From NCBI GenBank assembly GCA_937883885.1, contig CAKZXL010000570.1, positions 1-64,000 on the forward strand: a DNA stretch of 64,000 nt. Direction: 5' to 3'. Both the position numbers and the translations under genes were made by a program. The DNA comes from an uncultured Aquincola sp. (lineage in GTDB: Bacteria; Pseudomonadota; Gammaproteobacteria; Burkholderiales; Burkholderiaceae). Below the pieces are notes generated by a model that saw only the letters and a list, made by a program, of their open reading frames with translations, ran no database searches and was not told the origin of the DNA. Below are positions 56,404 to 64,000 of this stretch, one piece after another. The number at the start of each line of letters is the position of its first letter. Position 1 is the first letter of the stretch.

Positions 56404-56880
56404 ATGAAGTGGCGCAAGACATCGGTGATGGTCGGTATCGTTGTCGTAGGCGTGCTCATCGCGCTGGCCGTGCTGAAACCACGCTTGGACCGAGGCTCGG
56501 GCCGCCTTCTGCGACCCGACGACGCCCAGCTGGTGGCGCAGGGTCGGCAGGTCTACGCCGCGCGCTGTGCCGCCTGCCATGGCCAGCGCCTGGAGGGCCA
56601 GCCGAACTGGCGCAGCCCGGGGCCGGACGGGCGCTTCCCCGCGCCGCCGCACGACGCCAGCGGCCACACCTGGCACCACACGGACGACCTGCCGTTTCGG
56701 ATCACCAAGTTCGGCGTCGCGAAGGCGGCCAAGCTGAAGGACCACCCGTCGGCGATGCCCGCGTTCGAGGGCCAGTTGAGCGACCAGGAAATCGTCGCGA
56801 CGCTCTCCTGGATCAAGTCGCAATGGCCGCCGCAGATCCGTGCGCGGCACGATCGCATGAACGAGCCGGCGCAGCCGTGA
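56404..56880 (+). CDS. Membrane-anchored cytochrome c
   Basis: This 158-residue class I c-type cytochrome has an uncleaved N-terminal anchor (VMVGIVVVGVLIALAVL), one haem site CAACH near residue 58, and a distal methionine in SAMPAFEGQLSDQEI. It probably carries electrons in the periplasm, for instance to a copper oxidase. It lies 45 bp after the preceding gene and 89 bp before the next, in the operon of copper-handling proteins. The partner is unknown. Confidence 0.85.
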   Translation: MKWRKTSVMVGIVVVGVLIALAVLKPRLDRGSGRLLRPDDAQLVAQGRQVYAARCAACHGQRLEGQPNWRSPGPDGRFPAPPHDASGHTWHHTDDLPFRITKFGVAKAAKLKDHPSAMPAFEGQLSDQEIVATLSWIKSQWPPQIRARHDRMNEPAQP

Positions 56881-56969
56881 TCGCCAGCAAGCTTGAGCCG
56901 GGCCGACCACCTGCGCTATCCTGACGGACGGCGTCGGAACCTTTTTCGGATGCCCGGCCACCAAACACC

Positions 56970-57404
56970 GTGTCGACCTTGCGCAACCTCAACCGTTTCA
57001 TCGCCCGCCTGCTGATCGGCGTGCTGGTGTTCGCGCAAGTGGCCGTGGCCGCCTACGCTTGTCCGGCAATGTCCACCGGTTCGGTGAGCGGCGAGCCCGG
57101 GCATTCCGCGCCGATGGGTATGGGTCAGGGAATCGCCTCGGCAATGGGCGTCGGCGGCATGCCCGACGGGGCGCGCGTCGATCCATCCCAGCCGAATCTC
57201 TGCGCCGCGCATTGCCAGACCGGCCAGCAGAACGCCGACGGCAGGCCGGCGCCGACGGTGCCGCCGGCGCTGCTCGCGAGTCTGTACCCTGTCGTGCCCG
57301 CGGCTCCACGCACGCAGCTGGCACTGGCGCGTGCCGCGGTCGACGATCCGCCGCCGGCGGCGAGTCCGCCGCTGGCGATCCTGCATTGCTGCTTCCGCAT
57401 TTGA
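56970..57404 (+). CDS. Secreted cysteine-containing protein of the copper island (paralogue 2)
   Basis: This 144-residue protein is a paralogue of the one at 49,132. It has a signal peptide (IARLLIGVLVFAQVAV) followed by AAYACP, a Met/Gly-rich middle (MGMGQG, MGVGGM), the motif NLCAAHCQTG and an end with ILHCC. The start is GTG at 56970. Conservation of cysteines between the two copies suggests they matter for folding or metal binding. Function is unknown. Confidence 0.65.
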   Translation: MSTLRNLNRFIARLLIGVLVFAQVAVAAYACPAMSTGSVSGEPGHSAPMGMGQGIASAMGVGGMPDGARVDPSQPNLCAAHCQTGQQNADGRPAPTVPPALLASLYPVVPAAPRTQLALARAAVDDPPPAASPPLAILHCCFRI

Positions 57405-57544
57405 CCTCTCGCTGCGTCGCGTGCTGACCGCCTGACCGCTCGGGCGGGCCGGCACTCGGCGGGCCGGCACGCGCTCGCACGTCCGCAGCGCGCACCGGCC
57501 CGAACGGCCCGCCCAGCGGGCCGCCGCAAGTTCGAGAGGCTTCC

Positions 57545-57937
57545 ATGGCATTCAAGTACGTCATCGCCATCCTCCAGCCCGAGGTCATCGCGGCGCTGGA
57601 GGCGCAGCTGTCCCGGGTCGGCGTCGGCGGCATCACGCTGACCCGCGTCAAGAGCTTCGGCGACTACAAGAACTTCTTTTCCCGCGACTGGGCCACCGAT
57701 CACACCAAGGCGGAACTGTTCGTCGACGAAGCCCGCGTCGGCGCGCTGCTCGACGTGCTGCGGGAGGTCACGAACTCGGCGGCGCCGGGCGTGGTGGCCG
57801 TGCTTCCGGTCGATAGCTTCCATCACCTGCATGCCGGCTCCGATGCAGCGGCCCCGTCCGCAACCGGTTCGATCCACGAGCCGACCCGCGAGGTCGGAAC
57901 ATCCGGTCATTCAACTTCCGAAGGACCCACGACATGA
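57545..57937 (+). CDS. PII-like signalling protein in the copper operon
   Basis: The first 95 residues follow the PII/GlnB fold pattern: YVIAILQPEVIAALEAQLSR, then VGGITLTRVKSFG, a short T-loop region, and VVAVLPVDSFHHL. It lacks the GlnB uridylylation tyrosine and has a shortened T-loop, so it is not a nitrogen sensor. It resembles PII-like proteins linked to metal or transport genes. A polar 35-residue tail follows. Its stop overlaps the next start as ATGA. Confidence 0.75.
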   Translation: MAFKYVIAILQPEVIAALEAQLSRVGVGGITLTRVKSFGDYKNFFSRDWATDHTKAELFVDEARVGALLDVLREVTNSAAPGVVAVLPVDSFHHLHAGSDAAAPSATGSIHEPTREVGTSGHSTSEGPTT

Positions 57938-58197
57938 ACTGCAATCTCAAGACCATGGCCAAGGTCGCCGCCGGGCTCGGCGCGATCCTCGCGGTCGTGT
58001 ACTTCACAGTGCCCGCCGCCCAGGCGTTCGTATGGGCCAGCGCGCCGATCCTGCTGTCGCTCATTTGCCCCGTGATGATGCTCGGGATGATGTTCACGAT
58101 GCGCGGCCACACCGGCGCGGCCGCCGATCGAGCCACGAAGCCGGGCGACGCCGGAGCGCCGGTCGAGGCTGACGATGCCGCGCCTGCGAAGTCGTAG
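57934..58197 (+). CDS. Small membrane protein, DUF2933-like
   Basis: This 87-residue protein has two hydrophobic segments (AAGLGAILAVVYFTVPAAQA and APILLSLICPVMMLGMMF) followed by a polar tail, similar in layout to the DUF2933 protein at 42,439. The central ICPVMMLGMMF is rich in Cys and Met, residues able to bind copper. It overlaps the PII-like gene by 4 bp and the next cytochrome gene by 23 bp. Confidence 0.6.
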   Translation: MNCNLKTMAKVAAGLGAILAVVYFTVPAAQAFVWASAPILLSLICPVMMLGMMFTMRGHTGAAADRATKPGDAGAPVEADDAAPAKS

Positions 58198-58876
58198 CGC
58201 GTCGCCCGTTGCACGCCGTCACCGGGTGCTGGCGGGCATGCTGGCGTGTCTCGCACTCGGCACGACGGCCCATGCCGCGGGCGATATCGAGCGCGGTGCC
58301 GCCGCATCCCGCAACTGCCTGGCCTGCCATTCCTTCGCGCCGGGGCAGCACATGACCGGCCCGAGCCTGGCAGGCCTGTGGGGCCGGCGTGCCGGCACGG
58401 CGACGGGCTTTGCGCGCTACTCCGAGGCCCTGACGAAGTCCGGGATCCTCTGGGACGGGCGCTCGCTCGACGCCTGGCTGCGCAACCCCGCGGCGCTCGT
58501 GCCCGGCAACACGATGTCGTTCCGCGGCATCGCCGATGCCGGCACGCGCGCCGACCTGTTGGCCTATCTGCAAGCGGTGTCCGCCGGACGGGTGCCCGCC
58601 CCGGGCCCCAGACTGCCTGACCTGAAGCTGGCCGAAGCGGCGCGGGTGGTTACCGCGGTGCGCTACTGCGGGGACACCTATCGCGTCACGACCGGAGACG
58701 GCCACACCCGTCTGTGGTGGGAGTTCAATCTTCGGTTCAAGACCGATGGCGGCAAGCATGGGCCGGCGGCAGACAAGCCGGTGCTCGTCGGCAACGGCAT
58801 GCAGGGCGACCGCGGTGCGATCGTGTTCTCGCGACCCGAAGAGATATCGGCCTTCGTGAAGCGGGCATGCGAATGA
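58175..58876 (+). CDS. Periplasmic cytochrome c with C-terminal extension
   Basis: This 233-residue protein has a signal peptide (VLAGMLACLALGTTAHA) and a cytochrome c550-like domain with CLACH and an axial methionine in GNTMSFRGI. About 100 extra residues follow (VVTAVRYCGDTYRVTTGDGH) that resemble no domain I can name. The chosen ATG lies inside the preceding gene. It is coupled to the TlpA-like gene as ATGA at 58873. Confidence 0.8.
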   Translation: MPRLRSRSASPVARRHRVLAGMLACLALGTTAHAAGDIERGAAASRNCLACHSFAPGQHMTGPSLAGLWGRRAGTATGFARYSEALTKSGILWDGRSLDAWLRNPAALVPGNTMSFRGIADAGTRADLLAYLQAVSAGRVPAPGPRLPDLKLAEAARVVTAVRYCGDTYRVTTGDGHTRLWWEFNLRFKTDGGKHGPAADKPVLVGNGMQGDRGAIVFSRPEEISAFVKRACE

Positions 58877-59478
58877 GTCCGGCCATCAACGATCAACCAC
58901 CCGGCGAGTCGGCCCATCCCGGGCGCAGAGCTCTGCTGGCCGGGGCCGGCGTTGCTGCACTCTTCGCCGGCACCGCCCTCTATCGCCGCTGGAGCGCGGC
59001 TGATCGCCTCGAGGCCGGTATCACGCTGCACGCGCAACCACAGGCGATGCCGGCGCTGGCATTCAGCGACGGTCAAGGCCGCCTCACGGGTCTCGCAGAC
59101 TTCAGCGGCCGGGTGGTGTTGCTCAACATCTGGGCCACCTGGTGCGCACCATGCCGCGAAGAGATGCCCACGCTGGACCGCTTGCAGGCCGCACTCGGCG
59201 GGCCGGGTTTCGAGGTGGTGGCGTTGTCCATCGACAGCGGGCTTGCGGTCGTGCAGGCCTTCTTCAAGCAGATCGGCATCCGCCACCTGCATCCCTACCT
59301 CGATGCACAACAGCATGCAATGAGCCTCGGCACGACCGGCGTTCCCCTCACCCTGCTGATCGACGGCCAGGGCCGTGAACTCGGACGCAAGCTCGGACCG
59401 GCGAAGTGGGACGCCCCGGCGGTCATCGAATTGATCCGCGGTCATCTGCCCGGGCCGGGACAGCGACGGAGCCAATGA
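58873..59478 (+). CDS. TlpA/ResA-like thiol-disulfide oxidoreductase
   Basis: This 201-residue membrane-anchored thioredoxin-fold protein has the motif WCAPC in NIWATWCAPCREEMP. It probably reduces cysteines in copper-site proteins or apocytochromes before metal or haem is added. A twin-arginine-like HPGRRALLAGAGVAAL precedes the anchor. It overlaps the cytochrome gene and the PCu(A)C gene by 4 bp each, consistent with a copper-maturation operon. Confidence 0.85.
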   Translation: MSPAINDQPPGESAHPGRRALLAGAGVAALFAGTALYRRWSAADRLEAGITLHAQPQAMPALAFSDGQGRLTGLADFSGRVVLLNIWATWCAPCREEMPTLDRLQAALGGPGFEVVALSIDSGLAVVQAFFKQIGIRHLHPYLDAQQHAMSLGTTGVPLTLLIDGQGRELGRKLGPAKWDAPAVIELIRGHLPGPGQRRSQ

Positions 59479-59942
59479 CCATGACCCTCAAACCTCAGCG
59501 CCTGTGCAGCGTCGCGTTGGTGAGCCTCACGCTGGTCGGCCGCGCGGTGCTGGCCGCGGGCGCCGACGATGTCACCGTCACCCGCGCCTGGGCGCGCGCC
59601 ACGGTACCGGGGCAACCGGTGGCGGCGGCCTACCTCGACGTCTCGAGCGCGCAGGGTGCCGTGCTCACCGGAGTGCGCAGCGACGCGGCTGGCGCGGTGC
59701 AGATGCACTCGATGCGCGACGACCGCGGCGTGATGCGCATGCGCGAGCTCGGGCGGATCGAGCTGCCCGCAGGGCAGACCGTGCGGCTGGCACCGTCGGG
59801 GTCGCATCTCATGCTGCTCGACCTGAAACGGCCGCTTCGCATCGGTGACCGCATTGCGCTGGACCTGACGGTGGTCGACATGGCTGGCCGATCGCGCATC
59901 GTCCACACTTTCGCACCCGTGCGCGCGGAGCCTCTGCCGTGA
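59475..59942 (+). CDS. PCu(A)C periplasmic copper chaperone
   Basis: This 155-residue protein has a signal peptide ending VLAAG. The PCu(A)C copper site fits exactly: H, ten residues, M, 21 residues, H, one residue, M (from MHSMRDDRGVMRM to GSHLM). Such chaperones deliver Cu(I) to cytochrome oxidase CuA sites with SCO1, which is encoded next. The two genes overlap as GTGA. Confidence 0.9.
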   Translation: MTMTLKPQRLCSVALVSLTLVGRAVLAAGADDVTVTRAWARATVPGQPVAAAYLDVSSAQGAVLTGVRSDAAGAVQMHSMRDDRGVMRMRELGRIELPAGQTVRLAPSGSHLMLLDLKRPLRIGDRIALDLTVVDMAGRSRIVHTFAPVRAEPLP

Positions 59943-60544
59943 ACGCGACTTCGACCGCCCGATGCCTCGCGCTCGCTGCGACGTGTGCGGCCCTGGGCGC
60001 CTGTGGCGATCGCAACGCGAGTGCGCCGCCGGTGTCCCCCTTCCACGCGATCGACATCACCGGGGTAGCCTGGGGACGCGAATTTCACCTCAGCGACCAC
60101 CTCGGCCGGCCGCGCAGCCTGGCCGACTTCAAAGGCCAGGTGGTGATGATCTTCTTCGGCTACACGCATTGCCCCGACATGTGCCCGACCACCCTGGCGC
60201 AGATGGTGCAGCTGCGCGCCAGGCTGGGTCGGGGCGCCCCGCGCGTGCAGGGCCTGTTCGTCACGGTCGATCCGAAGCGCGACACGCCGGCCGTGCTCGC
60301 GCAATACGTGCCGGCATTCGATGCGAGTTTCCTCGGTCTGTACGCCGACGAGAAGACGACGGCTGAAGTTGCCCGCGACTTCAAGATCTTCTTCAGCCCG
60401 CGGAAACCGGACCCGCAGGGCCACTACACGGTTGACCACAGCGGCGGCGTGTTCGTCTTCGATTCGCAGGGTGAACTGCGGCTGATGCTGCGCCCGGGAT
60501 CCACCGTCGACGAGATGGCCGCCGACGTCAGACGGCTGCTGTGA
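59939..60544 (+). CDS. SCO1/SenC copper chaperone
   Basis: This 201-residue lipoprotein-like protein (LGACGD lipobox) has the SCO copper-binding motif CPDMC in YTHCPDMCPTTLAQM and the distal histidine in VDHSGGVFVF. SCO proteins insert copper into, or reduce, the CuA site of cytochrome oxidase. The start is GTG at 59939. Together with TlpA and PCu(A)C it forms a complete copper delivery set, here within a resistance island. Confidence 0.92.
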   Translation: MNATSTARCLALAATCAALGACGDRNASAPPVSPFHAIDITGVAWGREFHLSDHLGRPRSLADFKGQVVMIFFGYTHCPDMCPTTLAQMVQLRARLGRGAPRVQGLFVTVDPKRDTPAVLAQYVPAFDASFLGLYADEKTTAEVARDFKIFFSPRKPDPQGHYTVDHSGGVFVFDSQGELRLMLRPGSTVDEMAADVRRLL

Positions 60545-60592
60545 GCGAAGAACCGAATGCAAGCCTCCCGTTTTCCAACCCGAAGGACCAAG

Positions 60593-61504
60593 ATGACATC
60601 CAGGAAACTCTTCGCCCGCACGCTGCTGATCGCAGGGCTCACCGCCATCGTCGCGGCGGCTTCGGCCGGCGCGGCAGAGGCCGTCACGCTGACCCATGTG
60701 CACGGCCTGTCGTACAGCGCCGACGGCGCCCGCTTGATGGTTCCGAGCCACCACGGCCTGGCCGTCTACGACGGCAGCAAGTGGTCCAAGGCCGCAGGGC
60801 CGCAGCATGACTACATGGGCTTTTCGGGCACGCGCGACGCGCTCTACAGCAGCGGCCACCCGGCGCCGGGTTCGGGCCTGACCAACCCCTTCGGCCTGAT
60901 CAAGAGTATCGACGGCGGCAAGAGCTGGAAGAAGCTCGGCCTCGAAGGCGAGTCGGACTTTCATCTGCTGGCGACGAGCTACAGCACGAACGCCGTCTAC
61001 GTCGTCAACCATGGCGCGAACTCGCGCATGAGCCAGGCCGGCATCTACGCGACGACGAACGACGGCTTGCGCTGGACGCGGGCGGCCGCGCGTGGCCTGA
61101 ACGCGGCGCCGAAGAGCCTGGCGGTGCACCCGAGCGACGCCAAGGTGGTCGCCGCCGGTGCCGACAACGGCCTGTACCTGTCGCGCGACGCGGCCGCGCA
61201 GTTCGAACCGGTCTTCCGCGGTGCACAGGTCCTGGCGGTGAACTTCGACCTCGACGGACGGCACCTGTGGTTCGGTGCCTATGCAGGCAAGGCGTCACTG
61301 ATGCGCATTGCGCTCGAGCCAGGCGCGAAGCCCGAGTCACTGCCGATCCCCGCACCGACCGAAGACGCCGTGGCCTACATCGCGCAGAACCCGGCGCGGC
61401 GCAACGAGCTGGCCATCGCCACCTTCAAGCGCAGCGTCTTCCTCAGCAAGGATGGCGGGCGCAGCTGGACCGCCATTGCTCACGAAGGCGCCACGGGCGA
61501 ATGA
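60593..61504 (+). CDS. Secreted BNR/sialidase-like beta-propeller (F510_1955 family)
   Basis: This 303-residue secreted protein has a signal peptide (TLLIAGLTAIVAAASAGAA) and repeated BNR-like units: KSIDGGKSWKKLG, ATTNDGLRWTRA and LSKDGGRSWTAI. The layout matches the F510_1955 family often found near copper genes. The annotated glycosidase activity is not supported by visible catalytic residues. ATG 60593 follows GAAGGA. Confidence 0.75.
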   Translation: MTSRKLFARTLLIAGLTAIVAAASAGAAEAVTLTHVHGLSYSADGARLMVPSHHGLAVYDGSKWSKAAGPQHDYMGFSGTRDALYSSGHPAPGSGLTNPFGLIKSIDGGKSWKKLGLEGESDFHLLATSYSTNAVYVVNHGANSRMSQAGIYATTNDGLRWTRAAARGLNAAPKSLAVHPSDAKVVAAGADNGLYLSRDAAAQFEPVFRGAQVLAVNFDLDGRHLWFGAYAGKASLMRIALEPGAKPESLPIPAPTEDAVAYIAQNPARRNELAIATFKRSVFLSKDGGRSWTAIAHEGATGE

Positions 61505-61532
61505 GCGCGCTCCGCAAAACGGGGAGAAGTCC

Positions 61533-63164
61533 ATGAGCATCGATAGACGCCAGGTGATGGTTGGCACTGCCGGCGCAGCGCTCGGGCTCGCCTTGCCGAG
61601 CTTCGGTGCGAACGCCCCCGCCGAAGCCGACATCCACGTTGAGCTGCACGCCGTTCCCGACCGGATCGAATTGCAACCGGGTTCACCGACGCGCGTATGG
61701 CGCTACAAGGCGCGGCTGCTGCGCGGCGATGCCGGCGCGCTGGACACGTCGATGGTGATGCCCGTCATCCGGGTGCGCCGCGGCCAGCGCGTGCGCATCG
61801 ACATGATCAACGGCCTGCCCGAGTCGACCATCATCCACTGGCATGGACTGCATGTGCCCGAGGCCATGGACGGTCACCCGCGCTTCGCGGTCGGCCCCGG
61901 CGAGCGCTACGTCTACGACTTCGTCGTCGACAACCGCGCCGGCAGCTACTGGTTCCACCCGCATCCCCACGGGCGCACCGGCAAGCAGGTCTATGCGGGA
62001 CTCGCCGGCCTGTTCCTGGTCAGCGACGACGAGGAAGCCGCGCTCGGCCTGCCCAGCGGGGCGCAAGACCTGCCGCTGGTGATCCAGGATCGCAACCTCG
62101 ACGCCGACAACCAGTTCGTCTACCTGGACGGCGCGGTCGGCAGAGGCGAGGCGGCCCAACCTCAGCGCCGGGGTCGCGGCATGATGGGCGAGGGAATGAT
62201 GGGCGGCCGCATGGGCGGCGGCATGATGGGCGGCCGGATGATGGGCGGCGGCATGGGCTCGATGATGGCCGCCATGATGGGCGTGCTCGGCGACCGCATG
62301 CTGATCAACGGCAGCCTGCAGCCGGCCCGCACCGTCGAGCGCCGTGCCTATCGCCTGCGTCTGCTGAACGCATCGAACACGCGCAGCTACAAGCTGGCCT
62401 GGCACGACGGCACGCCGCTGACCGTGATCGGCAATGACGGCGGCCTGCTGGCTGCACCGCTGCAGCGTGACTATGTGATGCTGGCGCCGGCCGAGCGGAT
62501 CGATCTGTGGGTCGACTTCGGCCGCTGGGCGGCTGGGTCCGAACTGACCTTGCGCAGCCTGGCCTTCGACGGCGGCATCGACATGGGCGGGATGATGGGC
62601 AGCAATACCGCGCCGGCCGACGGCGCGGCCTTCGCCGTGCACCGCTTCAGGATCGGCGAGGGTGCCGCACAGGCCTCGACCTTGCCAGCGCGCCTGTCGG
62701 CGATCCCGTCCGCCGAACCGCGCATGGCGATTAACTTCGAGCGTCCCAAGGTCTTCGAGCTGACCATGGGCATGATGGTCTGGGGCATCAACGGCGCCGG
62801 CTTCGACATGCTCGGCGCGAGCGAACTCGAGACCGTCAAGCTCGGCACGCAGGAGATCTGGGAGTTTCGCAACGAGGGGCGCGGGTCGATGATGGGCATG
62901 GTCATGCCGCACTCGATGCATGTGCATGGCCTGCAGTTTCGCGTCATTGCTCGATCGGTGTCGAACAAGTTCTCGGATGAATACGACACCGTCAAGGCCG
63001 GCCTCGTCGACGAGGGCTGGAAGGACAGCGTGCTGGTGATGCCGGGCGAGCGTGTGCGCATCCTGCTGCGCTTCGCCGACTACACCGGCCTGTTCCTCTA
63101 CCACTGCCACATGCTGGAGCACGAAGACTCCGGCCTGATGCGCAACTACCGCGTGCTGGCCTAG
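61533..63164 (+). CDS. CueO-like multicopper oxidase
   Basis: This 543-residue Tat-exported oxidase (IDRRQVMVGTAGAALGL) has the ligand motifs HWHG, HPHPHG, MHVHG and HCHMLEHEDSGLM. A long Met/Gly-rich insertion (MMGGRMGGGMMGG region, about residues 215-250) lies between domains 1 and 2. CueO oxidises toxic Cu(I). It differs in length and ligand sequence from CopA at 44,677, so the window has two distinct oxidases. It is 2 bp upstream of the DsbC-like gene. Confidence 0.9.
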   Translation: MSIDRRQVMVGTAGAALGLALPSFGANAPAEADIHVELHAVPDRIELQPGSPTRVWRYKARLLRGDAGALDTSMVMPVIRVRRGQRVRIDMINGLPESTIIHWHGLHVPEAMDGHPRFAVGPGERYVYDFVVDNRAGSYWFHPHPHGRTGKQVYAGLAGLFLVSDDEEAALGLPSGAQDLPLVIQDRNLDADNQFVYLDGAVGRGEAAQPQRRGRGMMGEGMMGGRMGGGMMGGRMMGGGMGSMMAAMMGVLGDRMLINGSLQPARTVERRAYRLRLLNASNTRSYKLAWHDGTPLTVIGNDGGLLAAPLQRDYVMLAPAERIDLWVDFGRWAAGSELTLRSLAFDGGIDMGGMMGSNTAPADGAAFAVHRFRIGEGAAQASTLPARLSAIPSAEPRMAINFERPKVFELTMGMMVWGINGAGFDMLGASELETVKLGTQEIWEFRNEGRGSMMGMVMPHSMHVHGLQFRVIARSVSNKFSDEYDTVKAGLVDEGWKDSVLVMPGERVRILLRFADYTGLFLYHCHMLEHEDSGLMRNYRVLA

Positions 63165-63166
63165 CC

Positions 63167-63907
63167 ATGAAAGCCACCTTCCCCTGCTGGGCCGCGGCGA
63201 TGCTCGTCGCGACCACGGCGCATGCCGACGATGCGGCCGTGCGCGCCACGCTGCAACGTACGTTCCCGAACGCGGTTCCCGAATTGCGCAAGGCGCCCGT
63301 CGCGGGCCTGGTCGAAGCCGCGATCGACGGTCAGGTGTTCTACGTCACAGAGGACGGACGCCACATCCTGGGCGGTCCCCTGATCGACGTCGCGGCGAAC
63401 CGCAACCTCACCGAGGAACGGCTCGCGCAGGTCAACGCCATTCCCTTCGACAAGCTCAATCTGGACTGGTCGATCAAGCTGACCAAGGGCAAGGGCGAGC
63501 GCCGCATCGCGATCTTCGAAGACACCGATTGCCCCTACTGCAAGGCGCTCGAGAAGACACTGCAGGAGATCGACAACCTGACGATCCACATTTTCCTGTT
63601 CGCGATCGACTCGTTGCATCCGCAGGCTGCTGCCAAGTCTCGCGCGGTCTGGTGCGCACCCGACCGGGCCAAGGCCTGGACAGAGATCATGCGCAGTGGC
63701 GCGGTGCCCAAGGGGCCGGCCGACTGCGCCAACCCGATTGCCGACATTGCCGCGTTTGCCAGGCAGCACCGGATCAACGGCACGCCGACCATCGTGCTGG
63801 CCGACGGGCGGCGTCTGCCTGGCGCCCTGCCGCGCGAGGCGCTGGAGACGGAGTTGCAGCGATCGGCGCGGGCGGCAAGCGCAGACAGCACAGGAGCACG
63901 GCGATGA
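63167..63907 (+). CDS. DsbC-like periplasmic disulfide isomerase of the copper operon
   Basis: This 246-residue protein has a signal peptide ending TTAHA, a DsbC-type N-terminal dimerisation domain, and CPYC in EDTDCPYCKALEK. The cis-proline context is NGTPTIVLADG. DsbC repairs disulfides damaged by copper, fitting its place here. It is only distantly similar to the transfer-operon isomerase at 2,725. Its stop overlaps the next start as ATGA. Confidence 0.88.
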   Translation: MKATFPCWAAAMLVATTAHADDAAVRATLQRTFPNAVPELRKAPVAGLVEAAIDGQVFYVTEDGRHILGGPLIDVAANRNLTEERLAQVNAIPFDKLNLDWSIKLTKGKGERRIAIFEDTDCPYCKALEKTLQEIDNLTIHIFLFAIDSLHPQAAAKSRAVWCAPDRAKAWTEIMRSGAVPKGPADCANPIADIAAFARQHRINGTPTIVLADGRRLPGALPREALETELQRSARAASADSTGARR

Positions 63908-64000
63908 AGAAGCGACGGAGCGAGCACCGCACCAGCACCGCGAAGCCAGGGGCTGACGAGTCGAAGAAGCGACCGTTCCCCGCGGCCATCCTGATGGGCG
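63904..64000 (+). CDS. Unidentified gene running off the right edge
   Basis: Only 32 codons are visible: a basic N-terminus MKKRRSEHRTSTAKPGADES followed by KKRPFPAAILMG, where a hydrophobic segment may begin. It is coupled to the DsbC-like gene, so it belongs to the copper operon. No family can be named. Confidence 0.55.
   Translation, partial: MKKRRSEHRTSTAKPGADESKKRPFPAAILMG

Noticed and set aside
53058..56924. A 1288-codon plus-strand frame overlapping cusA and its downstream genes
   Set aside because: It is frame-shifted relative to cusA and three further genes, and is extremely arginine/glycine-rich, so it is a composition artefact.
61900..62300. Met/Gly repeats in the multicopper oxidase as a possible tandem DNA repeat or CRISPR-like array
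   Set aside because: The repeats are coding, irregular, and in frame with a copper-binding Met-rich loop.

Overview
The window is GC-rich, densely packed DNA of a type typical of Burkholderiales (Betaproteobacteria). It reads as part of a large conjugative element, either an ICE or a plasmid, carrying a defence island and a copper/silver resistance island. The host assignment is inference from base composition and gene content. No rRNA, tRNA or CRISPR array was seen.

Region 1 (1-9,018, minus strand) is an F-type (MPF_F) type IV secretion module in the order lytic transglycosylase, OmpA-like lipoprotein, pilin, traL, traE, traK, traB, DsbC-like isomerase, traV, traC. Most neighbours overlap by 4-14 bp and traC runs off the left edge. 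Its partners lie at 12,373-16,555: a DUF4400 protein, the coupling protein TraD and a MobH/TraI_2-type relaxase whose histidine and HD motifs look degenerate. FlhD/FlhC-like activators (25,066-26,001), DUF932, primase, AcaB-like and AlpA-like genes (26,237-33,467) complete a backbone resembling SXT/R391 and IncA/C elements.

Region 2 (9,348-12,187) interrupts the transfer genes. A GHKL ATPase gene converges on a three-gene operon encoding a STAS-like/winged-helix protein, a 114-residue unknown and a cysteine-rich DUF4417-like protein. The ATPase/STAS pair suggests a partner-switching regulator. I do not know this combination as a named system.

Region 3 (16,754-25,039) is the main defence candidate. 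A DNA-binding antitoxin/PIN toxin pair precedes an apparent four-gene operon. Its genes encode a long pAgo related to RsAgo with a catalytically dead PIWI domain, a PD-(D/E)XK nuclease, an OLD-family ATPase/TOPRIM nuclease and a UvrD-like helicase. The last two have the architecture of Gabija (GajA/GajB). Placing a long-B Argonaute/nuclease module directly upstream of a Gabija-type pair is the most striking feature of the window.

Region 4 (33,464-38,495) is metabolic cargo: an ACT-domain protein, a fatty acid desaturase, a membrane transporter and a LysR regulator, followed by a tyrosine-recombinase-like protein without its catalytic tyrosine. Region 5 (38,644-64,000) is a copper/silver island. 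It starts with gene remnants (thioredoxin reductase, Rieske protein, SHOCT protein) around a DUF305 gene and a Cu P-type ATPase. CopA/CopB, a cupredoxin, a CopR/CopS two-component system and a CusCBA efflux pump follow. A tightly overlapping operon of copper-handling and redox proteins (cytochromes c, PII-like protein, TlpA, PCu(A)C, SCO1, multicopper oxidase, DsbC-like protein) extends past the right edge.
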